A stretch of DNA of 64,000 nucleotides, from contig JAWKTK010000003.1 in assembly GCA_041399205.1 (NCBI GenBank), forward strand, positions 806,001 through 870,000, given 5' to 3'. Positions 47,579-57,636 of the stretch are shown here, in pieces. The translations under genes and the position numbers were made by a program. A model generated the notes under the pieces. That model saw only the letters and a list, made by a program, of their open reading frames with translations. It searched no databases and had not been told where the DNA came from. Source of the DNA: JAGQOZ01 sp041399205 (GTDB taxonomy: Bacteria; Planctomycetota; Planctomycetia; Pirellulales; Pirellulaceae). The first letter of the stretch is position 1; each line of letters opens with the position of its first letter.

Positions 47579-48934
47579 ATGACATCTCTCTTTGACAACA
47601 TGGAAGCGCAGAATTTTGAACGAGCCAAACCGTTAGCGGCGCGAATGCGGCCGACTTCGCTCAGCGAATTTGTGGGCCAGCAACATTTTCTGGGCGAAGG
47701 CAAACTATTGCGACGCCTGATGAAAGCCGATCGGCTGACTTCGATCTTGTTCTATGGTCCGCCGGGAACGGGCAAAACAACACTCGCGCGGCTCCTAGCC
47801 AAAGAAACCAATGCTCGCTTCCAGCAACTCAGCGCCGTGACCAGCGGCGTGAAGGAAGTTCGAGAAGTCTTGACGGCGGCGCATGATGATTTGGCCGCCA
47901 ATGGCGAACGCACGCTGCTGTTCATTGATGAAATCCACCGCTTCAACAAGGCTCAGCAAGACGCGCTGTTGCACGACGTGGAAGACGGTGTGGTGATCTT
48001 GGTGGGTGCCACCACATCCAATCCGTTCTTTGCGGTGAACGGAGCATTGGTCAGCCGCAGTCAGATTTTTGAATTCAAGTCCATCGAACCGGACGACATC
48101 GTCACGCTTCTGCGGCGCGCATTGACGGATGATGGTCGAGGACTCGGGCGGTGGAAAGCCACGGCGGATGATGACGCGTTGCAATTCTTGGCCGAAGTCA
48201 CCGACGGGGATGCGCGCCGAGCACTCAGTACGTTGGAAATCGCAGTCCTTTCGTGCGAAACCAAGCCCATCCGGATCACTCGACAACTGGTGACCGATTC
48301 CATTCAACGCAAAGCCATCGAATATGATCCCACGGGCGATTCGCATTATGACTGTGCCAGCGCGTTGATCAAAAGCATTCGAGGCAGTGACGTGGACGCG
48401 TCCATCTATTGGTTGGCTCGCATGCTGGAAGGTGGCGAAGACATTCGCTTTCTGTGTCGACGCTTGGTGATTCTAGCCAGCGAAGATGTTGGCAATGCCG
48501 ATCCGGCAGCCCTATCGTTGGCGGTGGCGGCCATGCAGGCCTGTGAATTTATCGGTCTGCCCGAATGTCAATTAACGTTGTCTCAAGCCGTGGCCTACTT
48601 GGCGTGTGCGCCCAAGTCCAACGCAGCCACGGTGGCCATCAATGAAGCGAGGCGTGACATTCGGGAAGGACGAGTGTTACCGGTGCCGATGCATTTGCGA
48701 GACAAACACTATGACGGTGCCCAACGCTTGGGGCACGGCGAAGGTTATACCTATTCGCATGACGCAGAAAACGGCGTGGCCGCGCAAGACTATCTAGGAG
48801 TGGAAAAGGAATACTATCGGCCCGTTGATCGAGGATTTGAAGCGGAACTGCAAGAACGTTTGACGCGGATTCGCCAAGCTTTACGGCCTGCAACGTCAGC
48901 AACGACCGATTCGAATGCTGCAGCGGATTCGTAG
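47579..48934 (+). CDS. rarA: Replication-associated recombination protein A (RarA/MgsA) ATPase
   Basis: 451 residues from ATG 47579. Opening LAARMRPTSLSEFVGQQHFL; Walker A FYGPPGTGKTTLARLLAKET; Walker B LLFIDEIHRFNKAQQDALL; sensor GATTSNPFFAVNGALVSRSQ; then the helical C-terminal domains with LASEDVGNADPAALSLA and PVPMHLRDKHYDGAQRLGHG. This is the standard clamp-loader-like RarA that acts at stalled replication forks and binds single-strand DNA ends. The frame is clean and of usual length. Confidence 0.95.
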   Translation: MTSLFDNMEAQNFERAKPLAARMRPTSLSEFVGQQHFLGEGKLLRRLMKADRLTSILFYGPPGTGKTTLARLLAKETNARFQQLSAVTSGVKEVREVLTAAHDDLAANGERTLLFIDEIHRFNKAQQDALLHDVEDGVVILVGATTSNPFFAVNGALVSRSQIFEFKSIEPDDIVTLLRRALTDDGRGLGRWKATADDDALQFLAEVTDGDARRALSTLEIAVLSCETKPIRITRQLVTDSIQRKAIEYDPTGDSHYDCASALIKSIRGSDVDASIYWLARMLEGGEDIRFLCRRLVILASEDVGNADPAALSLAVAAMQACEFIGLPECQLTLSQAVAYLACAPKSNAATVAINEARRDIREGRVLPVPMHLRDKHYDGAQRLGHGEGYTYSHDAENGVAAQDYLGVEKEYYRPVDRGFEAELQERLTRIRQALRPATSATTDSNAAADS

Positions 48935-49055
48935 TCTTTCTGTTCGAACCAAATGGATTGGGCGAATTCAATTTCCTCAACCGTTTGCAATGCGGCGCAA
49001 CATCTCCGAAACTAAGCGATTCGTCTGGTCGAATTTGCGTTGGAAAGGAAACGGC

Positions 49056-51443
49056 ATGTTGTATCGTCATCACGTCTTGAACGGTTTTTTTTGTTTGTGG
49101 ATGTTGGTTCGCTGCGCCACCGGGCAGGTGAATCAGCCGTACTTGCCGATGGTGTCGTCAGCCGCTCAGCATCTTGCTGACGCGACGGTGGTGACCGAGC
49201 GAACGGTGGACGCCGATGCCAAGTTGGCGTGGTATGACGCCGCACAGATGCAACGGGAAGGGCAAGCCTGGACAGATACGGAATCGCCGTTTGATCGGTT
49301 GCCTGAACGAGCAAAAGAAGTTGTGCGTCCGCCCGTCTGGTCACTGAGCAAGAATTCTGCTGGCTTGTGTTTGCGCTGGGAAACGGACGCTTCGTCCATA
49401 CATGTTCGCTGGGAATTGACGTCGCCCAACCTAGATATGCCGCATATGCCGGCCACCGGTGTCAGCGGAGTGGATTTGTATGTTCGCACCGAATCGGGCT
49501 GGCAATGGTTGGCGAATGGTCGACCGACGGCGCAGACGAATGAAGTTCGTTTGGTCGGTTCATTGCCGGCTGGACGGCACGAATTCCTGCTGTATCTGCC
49601 GCTTTATAACGGTGTAAAATCGTTGCAAATTGGTTTGCCGCCGAACGCCACGCTGTGGCAAAAGACGTTTACTGCAGAACGCAAGCCGATTGTGTTTTGG
49701 GGGACATCCATCACGCAAGGCGGCTGTGCGTCTCGACCAGGCATGGTCCACACCGCCATTCTGGGAAGACGTCTCCATCGTCCCGTCATTAATCTGGGCT
49801 TTTCCGGAAACGGCAAAATGGAGCCGGAAGTCGCTGGGCTGTTAGCCGAAATTGACGCGGGGTTGTTTGTGATTGATTGCTTGCCGAACCTGACGCATGC
49901 AGAAGTGACGGAACGCACCGAACCTTTGGTACGCACGCTGCGAGACAAGCATCCCGACACGCCCATTCTGTTGGTGGAAGATCGCAGCTACAGCGATTCG
50001 TATTTGATTGAATCAAAACGCCAACGCAATCAGCAAAGTCGCCATGCGTTGCGAATGGCGTTCGATTCGCTGCAAAAGGATGGCGTGCGTCATGTGCACT
50101 ACTTGTCGGGCGAATGGCTGTTAGGGATTGATGCGGAAGGGACGGTCGATAGTTCGCATCCTACAGATTTGGGATTTTGGCGGCAGGCCAACGCCATGGA
50201 GCCCATCTTGCGACAACTTGTGGGTGACACCGCCGACGATGTTCGGTGGCTGAAGGGCAACCTGCACACGCATTCTTTGTGGAGTGACGGCAATGATTTT
50301 CCCGAAATGATTGCGGATTGGTATCGGCAACACGGTTATCAATTTCTGGCGTTGTCAGACCACAATGTGCTAAGTCAGGGAACTCGCTGGATGAAACTGA
50401 CCGACATTGAAAACCGCAATGGCCAGACGGCACTGCCCAAATATGTCGCTCGTTTCGGGCAAGACTGGGTCCAGACGCGAACCAACCAGGACGGCGTAGT
50501 GGAAGTTCGGCTCAAGCCACTAGGTGAAGTCCGTTCACTGGTAGAAGTGGCGGGCGAATTTCTGATGATTCCTTCCGAAGAAATTACCGACAAAGGGGCA
50601 CACATTAACGCCACCAATATTGGCGAAGTGATTGAGCCGCAAGGTGGTGAAACGGTTCGCGAAATGATTCAAAACAATTTACGAGCGATCGATGCGCAAG
50701 CCAAAGCACTGGGCCGATTGATCATCCCGCATCTGAATCATCCGAATCTGGGTGACAAAGGAATTTCTGCGGAAGAGTTGGCAGCACTGGTAGAAGACGA
50801 ATTTTTTGAAGTCTTCAACGGTGTGGAAGGGGACGGCGATTTGGGTAGCCCGAGGCGTCATAGTTTGGAAACCCTGTGGGACATTACCAGCACGCTGCGG
50901 CTGAGCCAGTTTCGTGCTCGGCCGCTGTACGCTCTGGCCACGGACGATAGTCATCATTATCACGGCGGCCAGAAGGCGTCGCCGGGACGAGGCTGGATTA
51001 TGTTGCGAGCCAACCGGTTGACGCCGGAAACGGTGCTGCGGTCGATGCAGCGAGGTGACTTCTATGCGTCAAGTGGAGTGGAATTGGAGCGAATCGAATT
51101 CGATCCGGAAACGAATGTGCTGCAAATTCAGATTAAGCCTGACGCAGATGCGACGTTTGTGACCGAATTCATCGGCACTCCGATCAACTTCGACAAGACA
51201 ACCTCGGTTCGCACGGAACCAGAAACAGGCGAACCGATTCCCGGAACACTGGACTATTCGGCCGATGTGGGCAAAGTGTTTGCTCGCGTCGAAGGGCTGC
51301 ATGCGGCCTACCAACTAACGGGCGACGAACTTTACGTTCGCGCGACGATCACCAGTAACAAGCCTCCGCAAAATCCGACCAACGAAAGCTCATTCAAAAA
51401 AGCATGGACACAACCGGTCGGTTGGCAGCATCACGTCAAATGA
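49056..51443 (+). CDS. Secreted fusion of an SGNH/GDSL hydrolase and a PHP phosphoesterase domain
   Basis: 795 residues from ATG 49056 (AAGGA upstream; signal peptide LNGFFCLWMLVRCATGQ). Residues ~70-200 form a beta-sandwich lead (WSLSKNSAGLCLRWETDASS). The SGNH hydrolase follows at ~205-390: block I KPIVFWGTSITQGG, the GFSGNGKMEPEVAG block and the catalytic Asp/His in DSSHPTDLGFW. From about 400 a PHP domain starts: GNLHTHSLWSDGNDFPEMI, FLALSDHNVLSQG, MIPSEEITDKGAH, LIIPHLNHPNLG and ALATDDSHHYHGGQ, giving the metal-binding His and Asp set. PHP proteins hydrolyse phosphoesters. The frame is unbroken, so the fusion is real at sequence level. Joint substrate unknown, perhaps a phosphorylated, acylated glycan. 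Confidence 0.88.
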   Translation: MLYRHHVLNGFFCLWMLVRCATGQVNQPYLPMVSSAAQHLADATVVTERTVDADAKLAWYDAAQMQREGQAWTDTESPFDRLPERAKEVVRPPVWSLSKNSAGLCLRWETDASSIHVRWELTSPNLDMPHMPATGVSGVDLYVRTESGWQWLANGRPTAQTNEVRLVGSLPAGRHEFLLYLPLYNGVKSLQIGLPPNATLWQKTFTAERKPIVFWGTSITQGGCASRPGMVHTAILGRRLHRPVINLGFSGNGKMEPEVAGLLAEIDAGLFVIDCLPNLTHAEVTERTEPLVRTLRDKHPDTPILLVEDRSYSDSYLIESKRQRNQQSRHALRMAFDSLQKDGVRHVHYLSGEWLLGIDAEGTVDSSHPTDLGFWRQANAMEPILRQLVGDTADDVRWLKGNLHTHSLWSDGNDFPEMIADWYRQHGYQFLALSDHNVLSQGTRWMKLTDIENRNGQTALPKYVARFGQDWVQTRTNQDGVVEVRLKPLGEVRSLVEVAGEFLMIPSEEITDKGAHINATNIGEVIEPQGGETVREMIQNNLRAIDAQAKALGRLIIPHLNHPNLGDKGISAEELAALVEDEFFEVFNGVEGDGDLGSPRRHSLETLWDITSTLRLSQFRARPLYALATDDSHHYHGGQKASPGRGWIMLRANRLTPETVLRSMQRGDFYASSGVELERIEFDPETNVLQIQIKPDADATFVTEFIGTPINFDKTTSVRTEPETGEPIPGTLDYSADVGKVFARVEGLHAAYQLTGDELYVRATITSNKPPQNPTNESSFKKAWTQPVGWQHHVK

Positions 51444-51499
51444 TCCTGCCACGCCGACTCGGCTATGCCGTTCTTAGACTTGCAAAAGAAGTGTCCGGA

Positions 51500-52261
51500 T
51501 TAGCGACGTCGGCGTCGCAGCATAAGCAATCCCAGTCCGGCGGAAAGAGCCAGAACTCCGCTGTTGGGTTCTGGAACTTGGTTGATGGTCAGGCGAGCGA
51601 TCGGAGCGTTGGCGGCCAGCGCGGTGGAGATCATTTCACCGTTGGCAGTGCCTGAACCAACAAAGTCGTTCAGACCGGCATGCAACGCGATACCCAAGGC
51701 TTCGTCCACGCTGTCGCCACCGTTGGCGGAAAACGCTGCGCCGCCGGTAACGCTATTGACTTCCGAACCGGCATCCCAAATCTGATTGGCAAAGACTTCA
51801 ATGGTCAGTGGTCCTTTGAACGAACCATCGGCGTTGAAGATTTCGTATGCCATGGAGTTGTCATTGCCGATAAACGCGTCATTGCTGGGAATGATCATTG
51901 ATGTGTAGCTGAAGTAACGGTCCATCATCGGATTAACGGTGACCATGGCGGACGCCGAACTGGCAAAACTGCTGCTCATGGGGCCAAAGGGCGAACCCGG
52001 CGCGACCACCGTATCCACTCCGTTACCAGCGAATAAGGTTTGCAGCGGCGCGACATCACCTCCTTCGGCAATGGCAATCAATTCGGGCGAAGCCATTTCG
52101 CCGGCAGAAAATACGTCAAACGAACCATCGTGAAAGCCAGCCCATACCGGAGTGAAAAAGAAACCGCCGGCCGGCTGCAGGTTTTCGACGGTAATATGCA
52201 AGTCGGTGGCCCAAGTGAAGTTAGAAAAAGCAAAAACAAACAGTAAGACCCATTTTTTCAT
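51500..52261 (-). CDS. Spondin-N-domain PEP-CTERM protein
   Basis: 253 residues from ATG 52261 (GAGGTG upstream). Signal peptide MKKWVLLFVFAFSNFTWA. The body matches spondin_N: LHITVENLQPAGGFFFTPVW, AGFHDGSFDVFSAGEMASPE, MIIPSNDAFIGNDNSMAYEI and IWDAGSEVNS. The C-terminus is VPEPNSGVLALSAGLGLLML followed by an Arg run, a PEP-CTERM sorting signal. Prokaryotic spondin_N proteins are secreted; the role is unknown. The anti-sigma and ECF genes lie upstream on the same strand, separated by ~200 bases with an A/T run near 52370. Confidence 0.88.
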   Translation of the reverse strand: MKKWVLLFVFAFSNFTWATDLHITVENLQPAGGFFFTPVWAGFHDGSFDVFSAGEMASPELIAIAEGGDVAPLQTLFAGNGVDTVVAPGSPFGPMSSSFASSASAMVTVNPMMDRYFSYTSMIIPSNDAFIGNDNSMAYEIFNADGSFKGPLTIEVFANQIWDAGSEVNSVTGGAAFSANGGDSVDEALGIALHAGLNDFVGSGTANGEMISTALAANAPIARLTINQVPEPNSGVLALSAGLGLLMLRRRRR

Positions 52262-52459
52262 GGTAAGCACCTCAATGTCCTGTGAAACGAACGTGACGAG
52301 AAAATCAACCACACGATGGTTGTGCTGAATTGGTCGCCGGCCGAACGGCAACCTTACATTCAATTCAGAAAAAAAATTTTGCGATCCAGTGATTTGGCGA
52401 GAAGTCGTTCTTCGACAGGCCGTGCCGCTAAAAAACGGCATGAACGCAGTGCTGTTGGA

Positions 52460-52741
52460 TTAACGTAGTTTCGCGCGGACGCCGTCAAGAATACGTTGTT
52501 TGCCTTCGGTAGAGAGTTTTTCCGTTGCCGCATTAGACTCAAAGCGGCTGCGGATGGCCTGCTGAAGCATTGTCACTTGACGACGGAATCGGCGGCAGCT
52601 ACGACAGATAGACACGTGCAAGCGCATGGCCAGCCATTCGCTCCAACTCAATTGGCGATCGAAGCCGGCAGACACCAAACGCGAAGATTCTTCGCATTTC
52701 AGCGTTAGGATCAAATGTATGTTGGCCAGCCAACGTTTCAT
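52460..52741 (-). CDS. Zinc-finger anti-sigma factor-like protein
   Basis: 93 residues. The start codon ATG 52741 overlaps the sigma gene stop (ATGA), so the two are translationally coupled. The zinc motif is H-x3-C-x2-C: RLHVSICRSCRRFRRQ, as in putative zinc-finger (zf-HC2) anti-sigma domains, with an upstream Cys in LTLKCEESSRLVSAGFD. No membrane segment is visible, so it is likely a soluble anti-sigma factor that binds the ECF protein and releases it on signal (often oxidation or metal loss). Confidence 0.75.
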   Translation of the reverse strand: MKRWLANIHLILTLKCEESSRLVSAGFDRQLSWSEWLAMRLHVSICRSCRRFRRQVTMLQQAIRSRFESNAATEKLSTEGKQRILDGVRAKLR

Positions 52742-53319
52742 GGAACGAACCAATTCTCTTCAAGACACTTGCGCAGTCCCAAACGAGCTCGATGCAGCCG
52801 AACGGATAAATTCGTGGCGGTCAACTGCAGCATTTCGCAGATTTCTTCAAACTCCATTTGCTCCACTTCACGCAGCCGAAACGGCACGGCGAGCGATTCG
52901 TTTAGTTTTTCGCAACAGCGGTCAAATATCTGCCAGAATTCACTTTTTTCCAGCGATTGTTCCGGGCGATTGGGCCAGCGTCCCACAGCTTCTATCCAAT
53001 GGCCGTGCTTGTCAAATGTCGTTAACTTGTCCACTTCGGCCGAGCTATCCGTGCGACGATCCTTGCGTTGTTTGCTCCGAAAATAGTCGTATATCTTGTG
53101 GCGTAGAATCGAAAACAACCACGTCTTCACTGATGATGCTTGCTGGAATCGATCGTGCGAACGAATCGCCGCCAGCAACGTCTCTTGTAACAGATCTTCG
53201 GCAACGTCGCGTTTTCGTACTGCATTCATTGCGTACTGAAACAGCGCATCACCCCACTGTTCGAGCCAGCCGGATGCTAGCCGAGACAATTCATCTGAAT
53301 CAGGTGGATTTGCTGTCAT
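52738..53319 (-). CDS. ECF-type sigma factor
   Basis: 193 residues. Region 2: ALFQYAMNAVRKRDVAEDLL followed by QETLLAAIRSHDRF. Region 2.4 and linker: VKTWLFSILRHKIYDYFRS. Region 4: LNESLAVPFRLREVEQMEFE then TATNLSVRLHRARLGLRKCL. The coupled anti-sigma gene follows. It is divergent from the large glycosidase-like gene with 334 bases between starts, and lies upstream of the spondin-like gene; either may be its target. Confidence 0.88.
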   Translation of the reverse strand: MTANPPDSDELSRLASGWLEQWGDALFQYAMNAVRKRDVAEDLLQETLLAAIRSHDRFQQASSVKTWLFSILRHKIYDYFRSKQRKDRRTDSSAEVDKLTTFDKHGHWIEAVGRWPNRPEQSLEKSEFWQIFDRCCEKLNESLAVPFRLREVEQMEFEEICEMLQLTATNLSVRLHRARLGLRKCLEENWFVP

Positions 53320-53653
53320 AGCGATAATGTGACGTCAAGGATTTGGCTTACAACGACAACGGTAGTCGTCCAGGTTTCGCTAACCTTACAACGATTTGCC
53401 ATTTGCGAACAGAACAGAGAACTTGCGGTTCTTGCTTCTTTTTGCGCCATTTCGACTAACGAGCTCGTGCTATCACTCGACAATCGCTGGTACGAACTGC
53501 CACAGTTTGAATTCGCTTCAGACCGGGGTAGTCTCGGATCAAAAGCCGCGTCTATAATCCGCGCGCTTATGTACATTTCATCGGCTGACTGGAAACTGCG
53601 CCGATTCGGCCAATGATTCGCCCCACTGCAACCAAGGTTCGCTAATTCGATTC
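53320..53653. other. Divergent promoter region between the sigma factor and glycosidase-like genes
   Basis: About 334 bases. No gene, tRNA or clear hairpin was recognised. A short frame runs through most of it on the plus strand but has no ribosome-binding site or recognisable protein. The ECF factor may act on itself from here; no promoter consensus is claimed. Confidence 0.4.
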
Positions 53654-56600
53654 ATGAAACGGAAACCGCAGCGCAAACTGGATCTTCGCCTGAGCGCCGT
53701 CTGCTGCGCGCTGTTGCTGTTCCCTGCGCTAACAATGGGCGAAGTGACGGATCTGCGATTGCGAGTGGCCTGGGGCGAAGGTGCTCAGCGACAATGGACC
53801 GGCGCCATCTATATCCAAGAAGGCTCGGTGGCGAATGTCAGCTTGCTGGGTATGGAAAACGACGAGCCCGGCGTGATCTCGCTGGATGGTGCGAGAATCA
53901 AGATTTCACAAATGGCGCGCGTTCTTACGGCGGAGTAGAATTCATTGCGCGAGGTGAGCGTGATGCGCAGTGGTGATCGAACTTGCCCAGCGCGGCGTCA
54001 CGGAACCGACGTCACTGAAAGTGCCCTTGCGAGATTTGGAATCGGAGCTCAAAACCGTTCCCATTGATGATACGGGAAATCGGATTATTGTGAGGCGGGT
54101 TCCGGCCGATCGGTTGCGGATTGAATTTCAACGAGACCATTTGGTGTTTGCCGCCAACGAAGCGTGGCAGTTTGACGTGGTGCCGCACGCGTTTCCCGTT
54201 TCGCCCGGAGCCACGGTGGATGTGCACTGCAACTTGATTCATTCGTCGACGGGCGAAACAGTATGGACGCACCAACAACCAATGCGATTGGCGGCGAATG
54301 GCCAACTGGAACCGATTCATCGCATCGGTCTGACGCTGCCAGCCAAAGAAGGTGTGTATGACTTAGTGACCGATGTGATTGCTTCGAATCGCAAATTTAC
54401 ATCGCCCTTTCGTAGCGAACGCACCTTGATTTCTCGGAACCTACAACTGGTCGTCATCGATTCTCGACGAACCGCAGCGGAGGACGCTTCCGGTTCGACC
54501 AGCGAAATTGCCATCGAATTTGACCCCGCGCAGCCTCGCTGGTGGGAACGTGTCAGCCGCTTGCCCGATTGGTCCTTGCTGCCCGGTTTTCGACAAGACG
54601 GACCGCTAGGCGATCATCGACCGAAAACTTGGAAGCACCAACAGCGAACTTGGACGCAAATCAAGGCGGGCGGTTGGCAAGCCTACCCTTTGCCGTTGGA
54701 CGCGACGGGCGTCGTGCACGAATTGGAAATTGACTTTCCTGCCGATGTGGCTCAGTCTTTATCTGCCAGCATCGTCGAACCGAATGCCGCTGGTAAAGTG
54801 ATCCCCATTGGATTTGATTCTGGCATTGACGTTTCGTCAGCCAATGCCAGTCCGTTAGTCACATCGGCCGGAAGCGTCGGCTACCATCGCATACTGTTCT
54901 GGCCCAAGACAAAATCGCCCTTGCTGTTGTTGACGAACCTGCGTGACGATGTGCCGGCTGCGATTGGCCGTATTCGCGTGATTCGCCGCAACCAACTAAC
55001 TCCGTCGATTCCCACCTCCGTCGGGACTCGACAAGTGATTGCCCATTTCGATCGCCCCTTCTTTACCGAAAACTTCTGCGCGGCCGAAGCGATTGACAGT
55101 TCACCTTCCGGCGCACTGGAAACGGGGCGCAGCCTGGAAGACTGGAATACGTTCTATGACGGCGCCGTCCGCATGATCCAATACCTGCGTTACGTTGGTT
55201 ATGATTCCGTGGCGTTGTCCTGCTGGTCGGACGGCAGCACGCTGTATCCCAGTCGACTTTTGTTACCTACGCCGAAGCATGATCGAGGAGTTTTCTACAG
55301 CGACGGGCGAGATCCATTGCGCAAAGATGTATTGGAGATGCTGTTTCGCATTTGTGATCGAGAAGGTATTCAGCTGATTCCAGTGGTGGAATTTTCTACT
55401 CCGCTGCCCATGTTGGAGCAGCAGCTGCACAGCCACCCAGCGGCCATCGGTATTCGCTTGGTAGACCAAGATGGCGAAACGTGGGAGCAGAAGTTTGGTA
55501 ATCGCCGAGGCCGGTTGCCGTATTACAATGTGCTGGATGACCGAGTCCAGTCGGCGATGTTGGCCGTGATTCGCGAACTGGTCACTCGCTACGATACGCA
55601 TGCTTCGTTCGGCGGAGTGCAGATTAGCATGACGGGTAGTGGCTATTCGCAACTTCCCAACGCCGATTGGGGCATGGACGAAACGACCATTCGTCAATTC
55701 TTACAAGACGCCTCCTTGCCGGTCACGGACTTTCCGCCCAGTGCCTATGCCACGGTTGTCAAGTTGTTGGACGAACCGCTGCGAGCTACCTGGGTTGATT
55801 GGCGATGTCAACAAGTGACCGAATTCTATCAACGCCTGGCGAAGGAAGTGAGTGGCCAAAACCAGAACGCTCGGCTGTACCTCAGCATGGTCGGACTGAT
55901 CGATTCGATTCCCGTGCAACGCAGTTTTTCACCTTCGTTGGCTACTTCAGAACCGGTTCGCCAACCGTTGCAGAATATGGGCATTGACCTGCAGCAGATG
56001 GGGGCCCAGCCGCACACCGTGATCGCTCGACCCTACCGCCATTCCGTTTCGTTTACGTGGAACGAACAAGGAGCGGATTTGGAAGTGAACGCGTCCGACC
56101 GGTTCGATTCGCAATTTCAGAATGCGAACCAAGCGACCGTTGAATTTCGGCATCAACCGCACCAGTTGCGTCTGACCTCGTTTGACGAAGTCAGCCCGTT
56201 TGGTCGAGCTAACACGTTTATGCTGCTGGTCAGTCATGCTACTCCCACGGGCGTCCACAACCGACAACGCTTTGCGCACAGTTTGGCCAAACAAGACATG
56301 CTGACGGTGCTGGAAGGAGGTTGGATGCTGCCGATGGGGCAAGAAGATTCGCTGCTGCCCTTTGTTGACGTGTTTCGTCGCTTGCCGGCCAAGGCGTTCC
56401 AAACCTTTGACGATGAAACAGAACGAGCGAAACCGGTGGTAATTCGTTCGCTCAACACAGAGGATCAGACGTTTGTGTATGCCGTGAATGATTCGCCGTG
56501 GCAAGTGTCAACGCAAGTGGTGATTCGCGCGGCCCGAGGTTCGCGCATTCTTTCCTTGGGTAAACGCACCACGGAAACGCTCGAGTTTGCTTCGTCCGCT

Positions 56601-57539
56601 ACCGACGGCACTTGGACCATTACGCTGGATCCATACGATTTGGTGGCGATTCGTATTTCCGATCCGCAAGCACAAATCATGGACGCTGCCACTGCCATTC
56701 CAGAACAAGTCATGCCGGAATTGCAGCAACGCATTCAGGCACTGGCGGCGCGAGCGGCCTATATGCGCAAGCCCGATCCGTATCTTGCCTTAGCCAATGC
56801 CAGTTTCGAAGCGCCCAGCGAAGATCAGCCTGTGCCGGGATGGGCCGTCGAACCAGGTGAAGGACGGCGGATTCGAATCGATCGACGCTTGGCCTCCGAA
56901 GGAGACGCATCCTTGTTGATGGAAAGCGATCTACAACCCGCTTTGATTTGGAGCGAACCGTTTGCATTGCCCGACAGCGGCAAGCTGGCGATCACACTGA
57001 AAGCTCGATCCGATCTGGCGAATCTGACCAACCGACTACAAGTGGTCTTGGAAATCGACGGCAAAGCCTACTTTCCGTGGGCCGCGGTGGGTGACGCCAA
57101 GTCTGCAAAACCGTTGACGGATCAGTGGAGCGAATTTGTGTTTCGCATGGCCAAGTTGCCCGTGGCAGGCGGAAAGTCTATGCGAGTTGGTTTGCATTTG
57201 CCGGGAACGGGGCGAGTCTGGTTTGATGACGTCCGCGTGTACGACATGTTGGTTTTGGATGAAGCGGAACAACGCATTTTGTCGCTGAAGAATTCGGTCG
57301 CCGATTATGACCGCCGACATCGTCGAGTGGGCGATTGTTGGCAAGCCATCAACGGCTATTGGCCTCGGTATCTGATGGAAAACGTGCCGCAAGCCAAGTT
57401 GGATCAAAACGTTACCAAGCGTCGTGACGTCAAGTCCACCAAGCCGGTGCGAACTCCAGAAAAAGACGATTCGGCGGAACGCACTTCGCGCCTAGATCGC
57501 CTCCGCGGCATGCTTCCTCGTCTGCCCAGCTGGCGGTAG
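53654..57539 (+). CDS. Large secreted protein with glycosidase-like TIM barrel and C-terminal beta domain (frameshifted near its start)
   Basis: ATG 53654; signal peptide LRLSAVCCALLLFPALTMG. Two indels at about 53910 and 53970 separate ORF 53654-53938 from 53970-57539; the bridge reads NGARSYGGVEFIARGERDAQ. The product would be about 1295 residues. A middle part has YLRYVGYDSVALSCWSDGST, GIQLIPVVEFSTPLPMLEQQ and FGGVQISMTGSGY, the strand ends of a glycosidase-like TIM barrel (family-10-like/GHL group). Residues ~1040-1180 form a jelly-roll, carbohydrate-binding-like domain (NASFEAPSEDQPVPGWAVEP, LPGTGRVWFDDVRVYDML). The last ~60 residues are a basic tail. No catalytic pair could be assigned. 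Role in polysaccharide breakdown is inferred. Confidence 0.65.
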
Positions 57540-57636
57540 CGCCGCGAACGAGGCTGGTTTCGAAAAAAGGCTGCTTGCGGTTTGCTCTGCCTGCGTCGGT
57601 GCCCAAAGCGTCCAACGGTATCCGCACCATCACAAG

